NCBI GenBank assembly: GCA_934309145.1
Contig: CAKRCW010000005.1
Coordinates: forward strand, 140,563-204,562
Length of the DNA: 64,000 nt
Reading direction: 5' to 3'
Source of the DNA: an uncultured Lachnospiraceae bacterium
Lineage (GTDB): Bacteria > Bacillota > Clostridia > Lachnospirales > Lachnospiraceae
In this document: positions 35,875 through 44,448 of the stretch, piece after piece
Layout of the letters: each line of letters begins with the position of its first letter
How positions within the stretch are numbered: the first letter of the stretch is position 1
Notes under the pieces: generated by a model
Database searches by the model: none
Seen by the model: the letters and a program-made list of their open reading frames with translations, nothing else
Told to the model about the DNA's origin: nothing
Program-made: the position numbers and the translations under genes

Positions 35875-37473
35875 ATGTCAACTCATAAAAATATAGATAA
35901 AATATGCTGTATCATCATGGTTTTCACAATTATTATTACGATAGTTTTTTGTAATGGAAGCTCTCTTGGCATAGAGGTATCTGGCAAAACATTTGGATAT
36001 GAGAGCAGATTGTTTGATACGTCATATGTACATACAATAGATATAGTTATGGATGACTGGGATGGGTTTATCGATGGCTGTGAGGATGAAGAATATACAA
36101 GCTGTGCTGTAATTATCGACAATGAGGCATACAAAAATGTTGGAATAAGAGCAAAGGGAAATACATCGTTAAGTTCAGTTTCGGCATACGGAAATGACAG
36201 GTATAGTTTTAAAATAGAATTTGACCATTATGATTCTGGAAAAACTTATTATGGATTAGATAAATTATCATTAAATAATATAATACAGGACAATACTTAT
36301 ATGAAGGATTATCTGGTATATCAGATGATGGGATATTTTGGAGTGGACAGTCCGCTGTGCAGCTATGTTTATATAACCGTAAATGGTGAGGACTTCGGAT
36401 TATATCTTGCTGTTGAGGGTGTTGAGGAGAGTTTTCTTTCGAGAAATTATGGCTCTGATTATGGTGAATTATATAAGCCGGATACCACGCAGACTCAGGG
36501 CGGCGGAGATGGTGAAATGCCAGATATGAGAAATGCCAGTGAGCCACCAGATGGAACAGAAGTGCCCGATAGACGTGAAGATGAAAATGGTATACAGGGT
36601 GGTTCTTCATCAGAAGATGTTTCATTGATATATAGTGATGATGATTATGACAGTTATTCCAATATCTTTGATAATGCCAAGACAAACATATCAGATGATG
36701 ACAGGGACAGGTTTATCGAAAGTCTTAAAAAAATAAATGAAAATGAGAATATTGAGGATGTTGTAGATGTTGATGAGGTTATAAGATACTTTGTTGTACA
36801 TAATTTTGTATGCAATTTTGACAGCTATACAGGCTCTATGATACATAATTATTATCTGTATGAAGAGAATGGAAAAATGTCTATGATACCATGGGATTAC
36901 AATCTTGCCTTTGGTGGATTTTCAGCAGGGGGAGGCCAGGGCGATGGTTCAAATGGAAATGCGACAGAGCTTGTCAATTATCCTATTGATACACCCGTAT
37001 CTGGTGGTACAGTTGATTCAAGACCCATGCTCGCATGGATATTTGCAAATAAAGAATATACTGAACAGTATCATGAATATTTTTCAGAATTTATAACTGA
37101 GTGCTTTGACAGTGGTTATGTAGAAGAGCTGGTTTGGTCAACGGCGGAAATGATTTCTCCATATGTAGAAAAGGATCCGACTAAATTCTGTACATATGAT
37201 GAATATGAGACTGGAGTTGAAACTTTATTAGAGTTCTTAGAGCTTAGGGCAAGTAGCGTGAGTGGGCAGCTTTCTGGAACTATACCTTCTACTAGTGAGG
37301 GACAGCAGGAAGACAGCAGTGCTTTAGTGGATGCTTCGGATATTAACATATCAGATATGGGTTCAATGGGTAATATGGGAGACGGAAATGCACCAGATAT
37401 GCAGAATATGCCGAATGGAGGTATGCCAGACGGAAATAGACCAGGGGCTATGGATGGGAAAACGTCAGATTAG
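35875..37473 (+). CDS. CotH-family secreted protein kinase
   Basis: 532 residues with one N-terminal membrane segment (about 9-30). The CotH kinase domain spans about 50-440: glycine-loop-like IRAKGNTSLSS, HNFVCNFDSYTGSMIHNYYLYEENGKM and the catalytic IPWDYNLAFG block. Asp/Pro/Gly-rich insertions occur at about 203-245 (GEMPDMRNASEPPDG), and the C terminus (about 495-532) is Met/Asn/Gly/Asp-rich (MGNMGDGNAPDMQNM). CotH in Bacillus phosphorylates coat proteins outside the cell. It is the third gene of the VTC operon. Confidence 0.92.
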   Translation: MSTHKNIDKICCIIMVFTIIITIVFCNGSSLGIEVSGKTFGYESRLFDTSYVHTIDIVMDDWDGFIDGCEDEEYTSCAVIIDNEAYKNVGIRAKGNTSLSSVSAYGNDRYSFKIEFDHYDSGKTYYGLDKLSLNNIIQDNTYMKDYLVYQMMGYFGVDSPLCSYVYITVNGEDFGLYLAVEGVEESFLSRNYGSDYGELYKPDTTQTQGGGDGEMPDMRNASEPPDGTEVPDRREDENGIQGGSSSEDVSLIYSDDDYDSYSNIFDNAKTNISDDDRDRFIESLKKINENENIEDVVDVDEVIRYFVVHNFVCNFDSYTGSMIHNYYLYEENGKMSMIPWDYNLAFGGFSAGGGQGDGSNGNATELVNYPIDTPVSGGTVDSRPMLAWIFANKEYTEQYHEYFSEFITECFDSGYVEELVWSTAEMISPYVEKDPTKFCTYDEYETGVETLLEFLELRASSVSGQLSGTIPSTSEGQQEDSSALVDASDINISDMGSMGNMGDGNAPDMQNMPNGGMPDGNRPGAMDGKTSD

Positions 37474-37490
37474 ATTTATATAAGATGGTA

Positions 37491-37525
37491 AAAGGTTATG
37501 GATTATATTGTCCATAGCCTTTTTA
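37491..37525 (+). terminator. Terminator after the CotH gene
   Basis: A GGTTATGGA/TCCATAGCC stem preceded by A's and followed by TTTTT, 18 nt after the CotH stop. The rest of the gap to 37686 shows nothing I can name. Confidence 0.85.
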
Positions 37526-37686
37526 ATTTAATATATTGACTAATTAATATAATTATGCTAATATACGCTCAAAGCATATTTTCATCTTATGCGTTTTGCG
37601 TTATATGGCAAGACAGCTCATATTGATTAATAATTCTAAAAATCTTGAAAATTCATGCTTTTAAAATTCACAATAAAAATTTAAAA

Positions 37687-37727
37687 GCAGGAGTTTTTAT
37701 GATAATAGAATGCTGATATACTCCTGC
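37687..37727 (+). promoter_or_regulatory. Hairpin just before the Rpn-like remnant
   Basis: GCAGGAGT (37687-37694) pairs with ACTCCTGC (37720-37727). The true ribosome site AGGAGG follows at 37732-37737, so the hairpin lies directly 5' of it. It may influence translation or be a decayed terminus of a mobile gene. Confidence 0.4.
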
Positions 37728-37744
37728 GGACAGGAGGTATTTAT

Positions 37745-38194
37745 ATGGGTAACAGAGAATACAAAAGCGACGTATTTTGTATGTTACTGGAGGACAGGAA
37801 AAATGCACTTGCACTTAAGACAGCGATTGATGAGTGTATTGAGAACAATATACTTAGGGATTTTCTTATAGAACGTCGTTCGGAGGTGGAAAAGATTATG
37901 AGATTGGATTATACATTTGACAGGCAGATAGAGTTAGAGAAGAGGGACAGCTTTGAGGAGGGACTGTCATTAGGACGCGAAGAGGGATTGTCATTAGGAC
38001 AGGCTAAGCAATTAATTACATTGATTGCAGCTAAGATAAGAAAAGGTAAATCCATATCTGAGATAGCAGATGATTTAGAAACAGATATATCAACAATAAA
38101 GTCTATGTATGATATAATAATTAAATATTCACCTGATTATAGCGTGGACGATATACTAGAGGCTGTTTTAAGCAGTGAAAATATTAATATATGA
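37745..38194 (+). pseudogene. Internally deleted Rpn-family nuclease/transposase remnant
   Basis: 149 residues. The first 25 (REYKSDVFCMLLEDRKNALAL) match the N terminus of Rpn-type PD-(D/E)XK proteins. Residues from about 26 (TAIDECIENNILRDFLIERRSEVEKIMRLDYTFD) match the C-terminal third. The catalytic core that normally separates them (roughly 200 residues) is missing, although the frame is intact. A duplicated EEGLSLG motif and a helix-turn-helix-like tail (ISEIADDLETDISTIKSMY) follow. It is likely a dead nuclease that may persist as a small regulator. Confidence 0.65.
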
Positions 38195-38245
38195 TATAGT
38201 TACTTTTAATTACAAATAGTATACAAAAAGGAGATATAAATATAT

Positions 38246-38416
38246 ATGGAAACATGGTATTATGAGGTAGTCGGCATAGATGGAGATTATGCTAATCTTA
38301 AGAGAACGGATATAGATACAGATGATATAAAGCTTGTTGCCAGAGCATTGCTTCCAACAGAGATTGCTGAGGGTTCAAGGTTAAAATATGAGTTTTTACA
38401 GTATGAATTAATATAA
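38246..38416 (+). CDS. Small protein, DUF3006-like (56 aa)
   Basis: Reads METWYYEVVGIDGDYANLKR at the N terminus, then VARALLPTEIAEGSRLKYEF. The pattern (short strand, GDYAxL, LLPxxxxEGxxL) resembles DUF3006 single-domain proteins. AAGGAG is about 13 nt upstream, rather distant. It sits between the Rpn remnant and the acetyltransferase with a 24-nt gap and is probably co-transcribed. The function is unknown. Confidence 0.55.
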   Translation: METWYYEVVGIDGDYANLKRTDIDTDDIKLVARALLPTEIAEGSRLKYEFLQYELI

Positions 38417-38440
38417 TTATTATAGAAGGAGTAAGACATT

Positions 38441-39052
38441 ATGACAGAAATGGAAAAAATGCTTGCGGGCAGGATATATGATTCTACAGATAAAGAAATA
38501 TGTGAATTAAGAACTAAGGCACATCGATTATGTCAACAATATAATATGCTTCCTGATACCGACGAAAAGGAGAGAAGTGATATTTTACATGAATTAATCC
38601 CTGATTGTAAGAGCGGTGTTTATTTGCAGGGACCGATATATTTTGACTATGGTGTATTTACGAGTATTGGTGAAAACAGTTATGCTAATTTTAATTTTAC
38701 AGTTCTTGATACATGTCCGGTTTATATTGGAGACAATGTATTTATAGGACCTAATTGTACACTTGCAACACCTATGCATCCGTTAAGATATCAGGAACGG
38801 AATGTTAAACATAAAGCGGATGGTACTATATATGATGATGAATATGGCAGACCGATTACCATTGGTTCAAATTGCTGGCTTGCAAGTAATGTTGTCGTGA
38901 TAGGTGGTGTTACAATCGGTGAAGGATGCGTTATAGGAGCTGGAAGTGTTGTAACAAAAGATATACCACCACATTCACTTGCAGTTGGAAATCCATGTAG
39001 AGTTATAAGACAGATTACAGAGAAAGATACAATACAATACAAAAAATTATGA
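38441..39052 (+). CDS. Maltose/galactoside O-acetyltransferase family
   Basis: Acetyl-CoA-dependent sugar O-acetyltransferase, 203 residues. It has the N-terminal helical Mac domain (EKMLAGRIYDSTDKEICELRTKAHRLCQQYN). The left-handed beta-helix has hexapeptide repeats (VYIGDNVFIGPNCTLATPMHP, with the catalytic His in TPMHP; ITIGSNCWLASNVVVIGGVTIGEGCVIGAG). AGAAGGAG is upstream. The acceptor sugar is unknown. Confidence 0.93.
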   Translation: MTEMEKMLAGRIYDSTDKEICELRTKAHRLCQQYNMLPDTDEKERSDILHELIPDCKSGVYLQGPIYFDYGVFTSIGENSYANFNFTVLDTCPVYIGDNVFIGPNCTLATPMHPLRYQERNVKHKADGTIYDDEYGRPITIGSNCWLASNVVVIGGVTIGEGCVIGAGSVVTKDIPPHSLAVGNPCRVIRQITEKDTIQYKKL

Positions 39053-39076
39053 GGAATACAAAATGAATCAGTAAAT

Positions 39077-39120
39077 ATACGGATGGCAGTTATCGGTAAT
39101 TAGAACGCTGCCATCCGTAT
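39077..39120. terminator. Bidirectional terminator
   Basis: A 13-bp perfect stem ATACGGATGGCAG and its complement, between the convergent acetyltransferase and lipoprotein genes. Confidence 0.85.
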
Positions 39121-39144
39121 AGGTTTATATATTATATTTATAAA

Positions 39145-41001
39145 TTACTTTGTCATGTCAACCTCGTAATCACTCCAGCTGCTGCATTCAGAGGCATTAG
39201 ATATATCAACTGAGGTGCTATATTCATCTACGGTAATAGTATATTTACTTGTTCCTGATACATATACTGTTCCGTCTGCCCCTTTAATTGTGACGGTGTT
39301 ACCTGAGCTATCCTTTATAGTACCAGAACAGTAGAGAGCAGAGAGAGTGCTGTCACCTGTGACTGTCCAGGTTGAATCTTTTTCAATATAAAGATTGCAA
39401 TATCCGTCACCGCCATTTCCGGCATAACTTTCATCATCAGTTACAGCACCTACAAGAGTGCTTCCATCTGTCATATAGAAGTCGAGAGTACTTATGCTGT
39501 CCCAGATAATATCACCCTTCATATCCTGAGATATGGCTGTAAAGTTGCAGTCAGCACCATTCGAGCCTGAGCTTCCCCATCCACGCTGATTATTATTACC
39601 AGTACATCTTAAGAAAAACTCATTGTCATCAGCATAAGTTATGTCAACATCGTTTAATATAAAGGTTGATTCTGTGTTGGTAGTGTAGAACATACCACCA
39701 TTATTAGCTGTGAGACTTCCTCCGACCATTTCAAATGTGCTGTTACCAACCTCTGAATCACCTGACATACTCTGGTATAAGATTACATTCCATGTACAAT
39801 CGTTTTGTTCGTCATCGGACATATTTCCTGCCAAATCGGTATCAAACAATCTTAAAGAATTTAATCCTTCTATACATACTGCCTCAGAGCCATTTGCGGT
39901 TAAGAATGCATCATTGATTGCTATATCGGCAGTGCTGTATACAGCAGGTGAGCCTGTTCCATTTGATGTGTAACTTCCACCATCGACAACCATTGTTCCA
40001 CCACCGCGGTCACTTCTTATAGCTGCTGAGGAAGCACCCTGTGTCTCAACATTTAAGTTACTGGCATATAATGTGCCACCACCTGCAACGTGTATTCCAC
40101 CAGCAGTATTTCCTGTAGTAGAAATATCTGTATCTGAAACATATACAACTCCATCGCCATAAGCAAATACGCCTGCTGCACCATCAGCATCAGTATCTAT
40201 AGTGCTGTCACTTATATAGGCTGTTCCATCAGTGTTAAGTATTGCAGCTCCTACACCATAGAAGCTTGAATTATCACCACCATTACTTTCTGCTGATACA
40301 CGACTTACAGTTATATTTTTTAGAGAAACGGTTGCCCCATCAGTTATATGAATAGCGTTTTCGTCTGTTCCTGTAGATGAGTAGCTTTCGCCATCAATTT
40401 CTGTGTCGGAGTTGTATTCATTAACAGCGTCATATGATTCTACAGTGCTGTTTCCTGAACCACCCGGCTGTCCCATGCCTCCGGATGGAGCACTACCCAT
40501 GTTATCTGAAGCTGTTATGGAAATACTTGTAACATCCCCATTGTCATCAAATGTTATTTCTATGCTGTCGCCAACGGATATATCTGAAATTGTTAGTTCA
40601 TGTGCTGCATTACTTGGAAATGCTACGTTTGGAGCTTCGCCACTTGGAGCTTCCCCGCTTGGAGCTTCGCCACTTGGAGCCTCCCCATTCGGAGCTTCCC
40701 CGTCAGGCAATTCAGGAGGAGTAGAGTTGTCAGAATTATTGTCAGGCATAGACATCACCTGACCTGTGATAGATGTTTCGTCAGTTACATCCACGGTGAG
40801 TTCCTCGTCAGTATCATCAGTTTTTATCGTTACAGAACTGTCAGTTACCTCGGTAACTTCACCGGATATAGTTTTTCCTGCATAAGCATTTTGCTCAGTG
40901 GCAGTTTCTGTTGTTTCAGTAGTTTCGTTACCACAACCTCCTAATAATGAAGCTGCAATAATAGTTGCTGTAAGTAAAGGTAATAAATTTTTTCTTCTCA
41001 T
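39145..41001 (-). CDS. Beta-helix surface lipoprotein of the CotH/VTC cluster
   Basis: 618 residues. Signal peptide with lipobox SLLGGC (Cys about 23). A small OB-like domain (ISGEVTEVTDSSVTIKTDD) is followed by five GEAP repeats (about 98-127: EAPNGEAPSGEAPSGEAP). A long right-handed beta-helix region (about 195-600) follows, built of repeats such as TAYISDSTIDTDADGAAGVF and VVYVSDTDISTTGNTAGGI. It resembles the carbohydrate-binding (DUF4353) proteins found with CotH kinases. ATG 41001 is chosen because AAAGGA lies 10 nt before it, whereas GTG 41010 is too close. It may be a CotH substrate (inference). Confidence 0.82.
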   Translation of the reverse strand: MRRKNLLPLLTATIIAASLLGGCGNETTETTETATEQNAYAGKTISGEVTEVTDSSVTIKTDDTDEELTVDVTDETSITGQVMSMPDNNSDNSTPPELPDGEAPNGEAPSGEAPSGEAPSGEAPNVAFPSNAAHELTISDISVGDSIEITFDDNGDVTSISITASDNMGSAPSGGMGQPGGSGNSTVESYDAVNEYNSDTEIDGESYSSTGTDENAIHITDGATVSLKNITVSRVSAESNGGDNSSFYGVGAAILNTDGTAYISDSTIDTDADGAAGVFAYGDGVVYVSDTDISTTGNTAGGIHVAGGGTLYASNLNVETQGASSAAIRSDRGGGTMVVDGGSYTSNGTGSPAVYSTADIAINDAFLTANGSEAVCIEGLNSLRLFDTDLAGNMSDDEQNDCTWNVILYQSMSGDSEVGNSTFEMVGGSLTANNGGMFYTTNTESTFILNDVDITYADDNEFFLRCTGNNNQRGWGSSGSNGADCNFTAISQDMKGDIIWDSISTLDFYMTDGSTLVGAVTDDESYAGNGGDGYCNLYIEKDSTWTVTGDSTLSALYCSGTIKDSSGNTVTIKGADGTVYVSGTSKYTITVDEYSTSVDISNASECSSWSDYEVDMTK

Positions 41002-41044
41002 AACGTTCACGTCCTTTCGGTTGATTTTATTGTTTACATTTTGA

Positions 41045-41077
41045 ATTATATCCAGTCAACCTTATATGAACCTTAGA
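41045..41077 (-). promoter_or_regulatory. 11-bp direct repeats and -10 box of the lipoprotein gene
   Basis: On the minus strand, TCTAAGGTTCA (41077-41067) and TATAAGGTTGA (41066-41056) are adjacent, then 5 nt, then TATAAT (41050-41045). The spacing is identical to that at 34425-34457. Confidence 0.7.
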
Positions 41078-41424
41078 GAATAAAATTTTTTATTACTTAA
41101 TACAAAATAGCATACAAAAGATTGTCGCATTGATATATAGAAGCATATGACATGTTTTTTATACATTTCTCCCCGTTACTGATTTGCTTGTTGTATGTCA
41201 TCTTACAATGCAGTATACATCACAGACATATCAGTTGCCCCTTAAATGCTATTTTGTACTAAGCTTGTCCCCATGGTTATTTTATTATAGTGTCAATGAA
41301 TAGACAATATGTATTAAAGAAATAACCATGACAAAACTGGCACGAATCATGCCACAACTTCTTGACTGAAATTAAAACATAATATATAATTTTTATGTTA
41401 ATTTTTTATAGGGTGGTGAAAAAC
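41078..41424. promoter_or_regulatory. Divergent regulatory region with inverted repeats and a promoter
   Basis: CATGGTTATTT (41272-41282) and AAATAACCATG (41320-41330) are 11-bp inverted repeats 37 nt apart. TGGCA-N7-TGCCA (41338-41354) sits directly before the promoter TTGACT (41362-41367), 17 nt, TATAAT (41385-41390). ATGACAT/ATGTCAT copies lie at about 41147 and 41195. The density of repeats suggests control by more than one DNA-binding protein. Confidence 0.55.
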
Positions 41425-42909
41425 TTGGTAGCAGAAAAATTGGATTTTATTATGAAGGTTACTAATGTAAGTAATAGTACATTAGGAAAATATCTTTCCT
41501 TTGATCCATCTTATATAAGCAGGATTCGTACAGGGAAAAGAGGATTACCTAAGCACCAGCCATTTATTGAACCTGTTGCCGATTTTTTCTCCAGAAATAT
41601 AAATGAGGAATATCAGAGGAAGCTAATAGCTGAAGTGGTGTGTCCGTATAGGGCATTTCCGGAGGACAGCGATGATATAAAAAAACTAATAATTGATTGG
41701 TTTAATGATGACAGCCGCGATGTAAAAGATGTAGATAAGAGTTATACTGATAAATGTGAGGTCAGTATATCGACTGAAAATGGTAATTGCCAGTTCTATT
41801 ATGGAAATAAGGGAAAACGTCAGGCAATAGAAAAATTCTTTAAGGATATATGTGAGGACAATAAACCAGTTACTGTTTTACTATATTCAGATGAGGAAAT
41901 GGACTGGTTCTGTGAGGATGAGCAATTTAAAAAGATTTGGTCAAAATCCATTATGAAGCTTATTTCTATAGGCTGTAGAATAAAAATAATTCACAGTCTG
42001 AATCGCGGAATCAATGATATGTTAGAGATATTAAATAACTGGATTCCAATATATTTATCTGGTGCAATTGAGCCATATCATTATGCAAAATTAAGGGATG
42101 GCATATATCATAGAACATTATTTGTTGCACCTGGACATTCGGCGTTAATATCTGATTCTGTTGGAGCGAACACTGATAATACACTGAATATACTTATTAA
42201 TGATGAACAGGCTGTGGGTGCTCTCAAAAATGAATTTAATGATTATCTGTCGCTGTGCAGACCATTGCTAAATATATATAATATGTGCTATACGAATGCA
42301 TTTATATCAAAAATGAGTACAATCAGGGAAATAAATGGAGATGCAATAATATATGGCAGCACACCATCTATTCATACGATGCCTAAGAATGTTGCTCTTC
42401 AAATGTCAAAAAGGACAAATACCCCCAAATTTATGACTTTATATGAAAAACATAAATTATGGTTTGAAAAAAAATTGAAAAAGGGTAATATGGTTATAGA
42501 AATTATAAGCCTTACTGATACAAGTGACTGTGATTTCTATGATAGATATGTTCCTATGTGTGATATATATAGAATACCGGAGCTTAAATATGAGAGACGG
42601 GAGTACATAGAGCATTTGGAGAATGTTCTCAGTTTATTATCAGTATATCCTAATTTTAAAGTCGTAATTTCTGATAATATTATGGGGGATATGAGTCTTC
42701 TTGCCATGGAGGAATATGGAGTTGTAATTGCCAGAGAAACACCTCCGACAACTATATTTGAGATTACTGAGCAGAGCTTAAGAATGGCATTCTGGGAATA
42801 TCTCATAAGAATTGCTGACAGTGAGAGTGACAGAGAGGACAATGCCAAATTACTTAAGAAATATATAGAAAAGCATCGTGACGTGGGGGATAACAATGAA
42901 AAATACTAA
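41425..42909 (+). CDS. Helix-turn-helix protein with large unknown sensor region
   Basis: 494 residues. The first 60 look like a XRE-type helix-turn-helix (IMKVTNVSNSTLGKYLSFDPSYISRIRTGKRGLPKH). The remaining ~430 residues have no domain I recognise. They hold a segment like a phospholipase-D-fold regulator (VLLYSDEEMDWFCEDEQFKKIW...IKIIHSLNRGINDMLEIL). The TTG at 41425 is chosen: GGGTGGTG is 6 nt upstream, and the consensus promoter puts transcription start near 41397, excluding ATG 41395. It overlaps the next gene by 14 nt. Confidence 0.7.
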   Translation: MVAEKLDFIMKVTNVSNSTLGKYLSFDPSYISRIRTGKRGLPKHQPFIEPVADFFSRNINEEYQRKLIAEVVCPYRAFPEDSDDIKKLIIDWFNDDSRDVKDVDKSYTDKCEVSISTENGNCQFYYGNKGKRQAIEKFFKDICEDNKPVTVLLYSDEEMDWFCEDEQFKKIWSKSIMKLISIGCRIKIIHSLNRGINDMLEILNNWIPIYLSGAIEPYHYAKLRDGIYHRTLFVAPGHSALISDSVGANTDNTLNILINDEQAVGALKNEFNDYLSLCRPLLNIYNMCYTNAFISKMSTIREINGDAIIYGSTPSIHTMPKNVALQMSKRTNTPKFMTLYEKHKLWFEKKLKKGNMVIEIISLTDTSDCDFYDRYVPMCDIYRIPELKYERREYIEHLENVLSLLSVYPNFKVVISDNIMGDMSLLAMEEYGVVIARETPPTTIFEITEQSLRMAFWEYLIRIADSESDREDNAKLLKKYIEKHRDVGDNNEKY

Positions 42910-44416
42910 TTGGGACAGAAAAAAGATAAGGCGTGGGGCGTGGAATACAACATTCAGACGAGGTGCTAAAGCATGGTTTACATTGGTTGCAGTCTGTTTT
43001 GTATTTGCATTTTTGGGAGTGTCCGAGACATCTCAGGTCTCTTTTGTGAAGGATATAGACCATATATTGGGTCTTAACAAGATGCCTGTTTCAGATAATG
43101 TTCTTATACTTGAGGAGTACATAGTGAGGACACCTGTGGTAAAGGATGTTCCATTTATTACTTCAAATTTTGCAGTTCATGCTATAGATGTTGCTTCAAA
43201 TAATGCAACGTGGATAATTAAGCTTCTTGGAACTAATCCTGCGTATTTTGAGAGGAATACAGGCGAGGTTGTAGTGGCATTATTGTTTGCAGCACTGATA
43301 ACTGCACTTATACATTTCTTCATACAGAATGCTGCAATCATTGGAAAACACCGATACGTGATGGAATGTCGATACAGTGATGATGTGTCATTTAACAGGA
43401 TATTTGCTCCATATCACAGAAAAAATCTCCCTAATATTATTATGTCACTATTTGTATATAGAGCGGTGTTGTCATTATGGTGGCTCACGATAGTTGGAGG
43501 AGTATATAAGACATACCAGTATCGATTTGTTCCGTATATTCTGGCTGAAAATCCTTCTGTAAAATGGAGGGAGGCAAAGAAACTGTCGAAGGAGATGACC
43601 GATGGGCATAAGTGGGATATGTTCCTTACGGATTTATCTTGTTTGTATATAACAATTCTTAAGGTTATACCTGTTGTTGGTATCTGCGTTGCAGTTCCTT
43701 ACTGGGCAGAGATAAATGCAGAGATGTATTTTGCTTTGAGAGATAATGTCAGGAGCAATTTGTTTGTTGAAAACGCATTTAGCTTAACGCCTTTTATAAA
43801 GGGAGAGATAAATGCCAAGCCTGTATATGTTATGGAGGATATGGCAGTCGAAGTGCCAGAGGATCTTAAGAAAAAATGTGAATATAAGCTCACAGATTTT
43901 ATAGTGTTTTTCTTTACCTTTTGCTTTATAGGATGGCTGTGGGAGGTAAGCCTGCATATTGTAAGAAATCATGAATTTGTAAATAGAGGAACGATGTATG
44001 GACCATGGCTTCCGATATATGGAGTAGGTGGCGTTGCAATAATCTTTTTGCTTGACAGATTCAAGGCTAATAAGCTTAAGCTGTTCTCTTTGACGGTACT
44101 TCTTTGTGGAATTATTGAATTTGCTGCAAGCTGGATATTGGATTTCTTCTATAATTCACATTATTGGAACTATAAGAATTTATTTATGAACCTTAATGGA
44201 AGGATATGCTTTGCTGGACTTACTGCATTTGGACTTGGTGGATTATTTGGAGTATACATAGCTGCACCGAAGCTCAGTGAGTTTGCACATAAGTTAAAGA
44301 GAAAGACACTTATAATTTTATGCGTGCTGCTGTGTGTTGCATTTGCGGCCGACCTTGTATGCTGTGCGATATTCGGATTTAATACAGGTGCAGGAGTAGG
44401 AGGAGCATATAAATAA
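42896..44416 (+). CDS. DUF975-like / putative ABC-transporter type IV membrane protein
   Basis: 506 residues. The N-terminal ~300 resemble DUF975 proteins (YSDDVSFNRIFAPYHRKNLPNIIMSLFVYR, VPYILAENPSVKWREAKKLSKEMTDGHKWDMFLTDLS). The C-terminal ~180 carry the type-IV permease-like family signature FFFTFCFIGWLWEVSLHIVRNHEFVNRGTMYGPWLPIYG-type sequence with five membrane segments. The two parts are often separate proteins, so this is a fusion. It lies between two regulators and probably handles envelope stress or export (inference). Confidence 0.78.
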   Translation: MKNTNWDRKKIRRGAWNTTFRRGAKAWFTLVAVCFVFAFLGVSETSQVSFVKDIDHILGLNKMPVSDNVLILEEYIVRTPVVKDVPFITSNFAVHAIDVASNNATWIIKLLGTNPAYFERNTGEVVVALLFAALITALIHFFIQNAAIIGKHRYVMECRYSDDVSFNRIFAPYHRKNLPNIIMSLFVYRAVLSLWWLTIVGGVYKTYQYRFVPYILAENPSVKWREAKKLSKEMTDGHKWDMFLTDLSCLYITILKVIPVVGICVAVPYWAEINAEMYFALRDNVRSNLFVENAFSLTPFIKGEINAKPVYVMEDMAVEVPEDLKKKCEYKLTDFIVFFFTFCFIGWLWEVSLHIVRNHEFVNRGTMYGPWLPIYGVGGVAIIFLLDRFKANKLKLFSLTVLLCGIIEFAASWILDFFYNSHYWNYKNLFMNLNGRICFAGLTAFGLGGLFGVYIAAPKLSEFAHKLKRKTLIILCVLLCVAFAADLVCCAIFGFNTGAGVGGAYK

Positions 44417-44448
44417 TTAACAAAATAACAGATTGAGGAACAATGTAA

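Noticed and set aside
40403..40762. Plus-strand open frame with repeated Gly-Ala-Ser-Pro-Leu units
   Set aside because: It is the antisense shadow of the GEAP repeats of the lipoprotein at 39145-41001.
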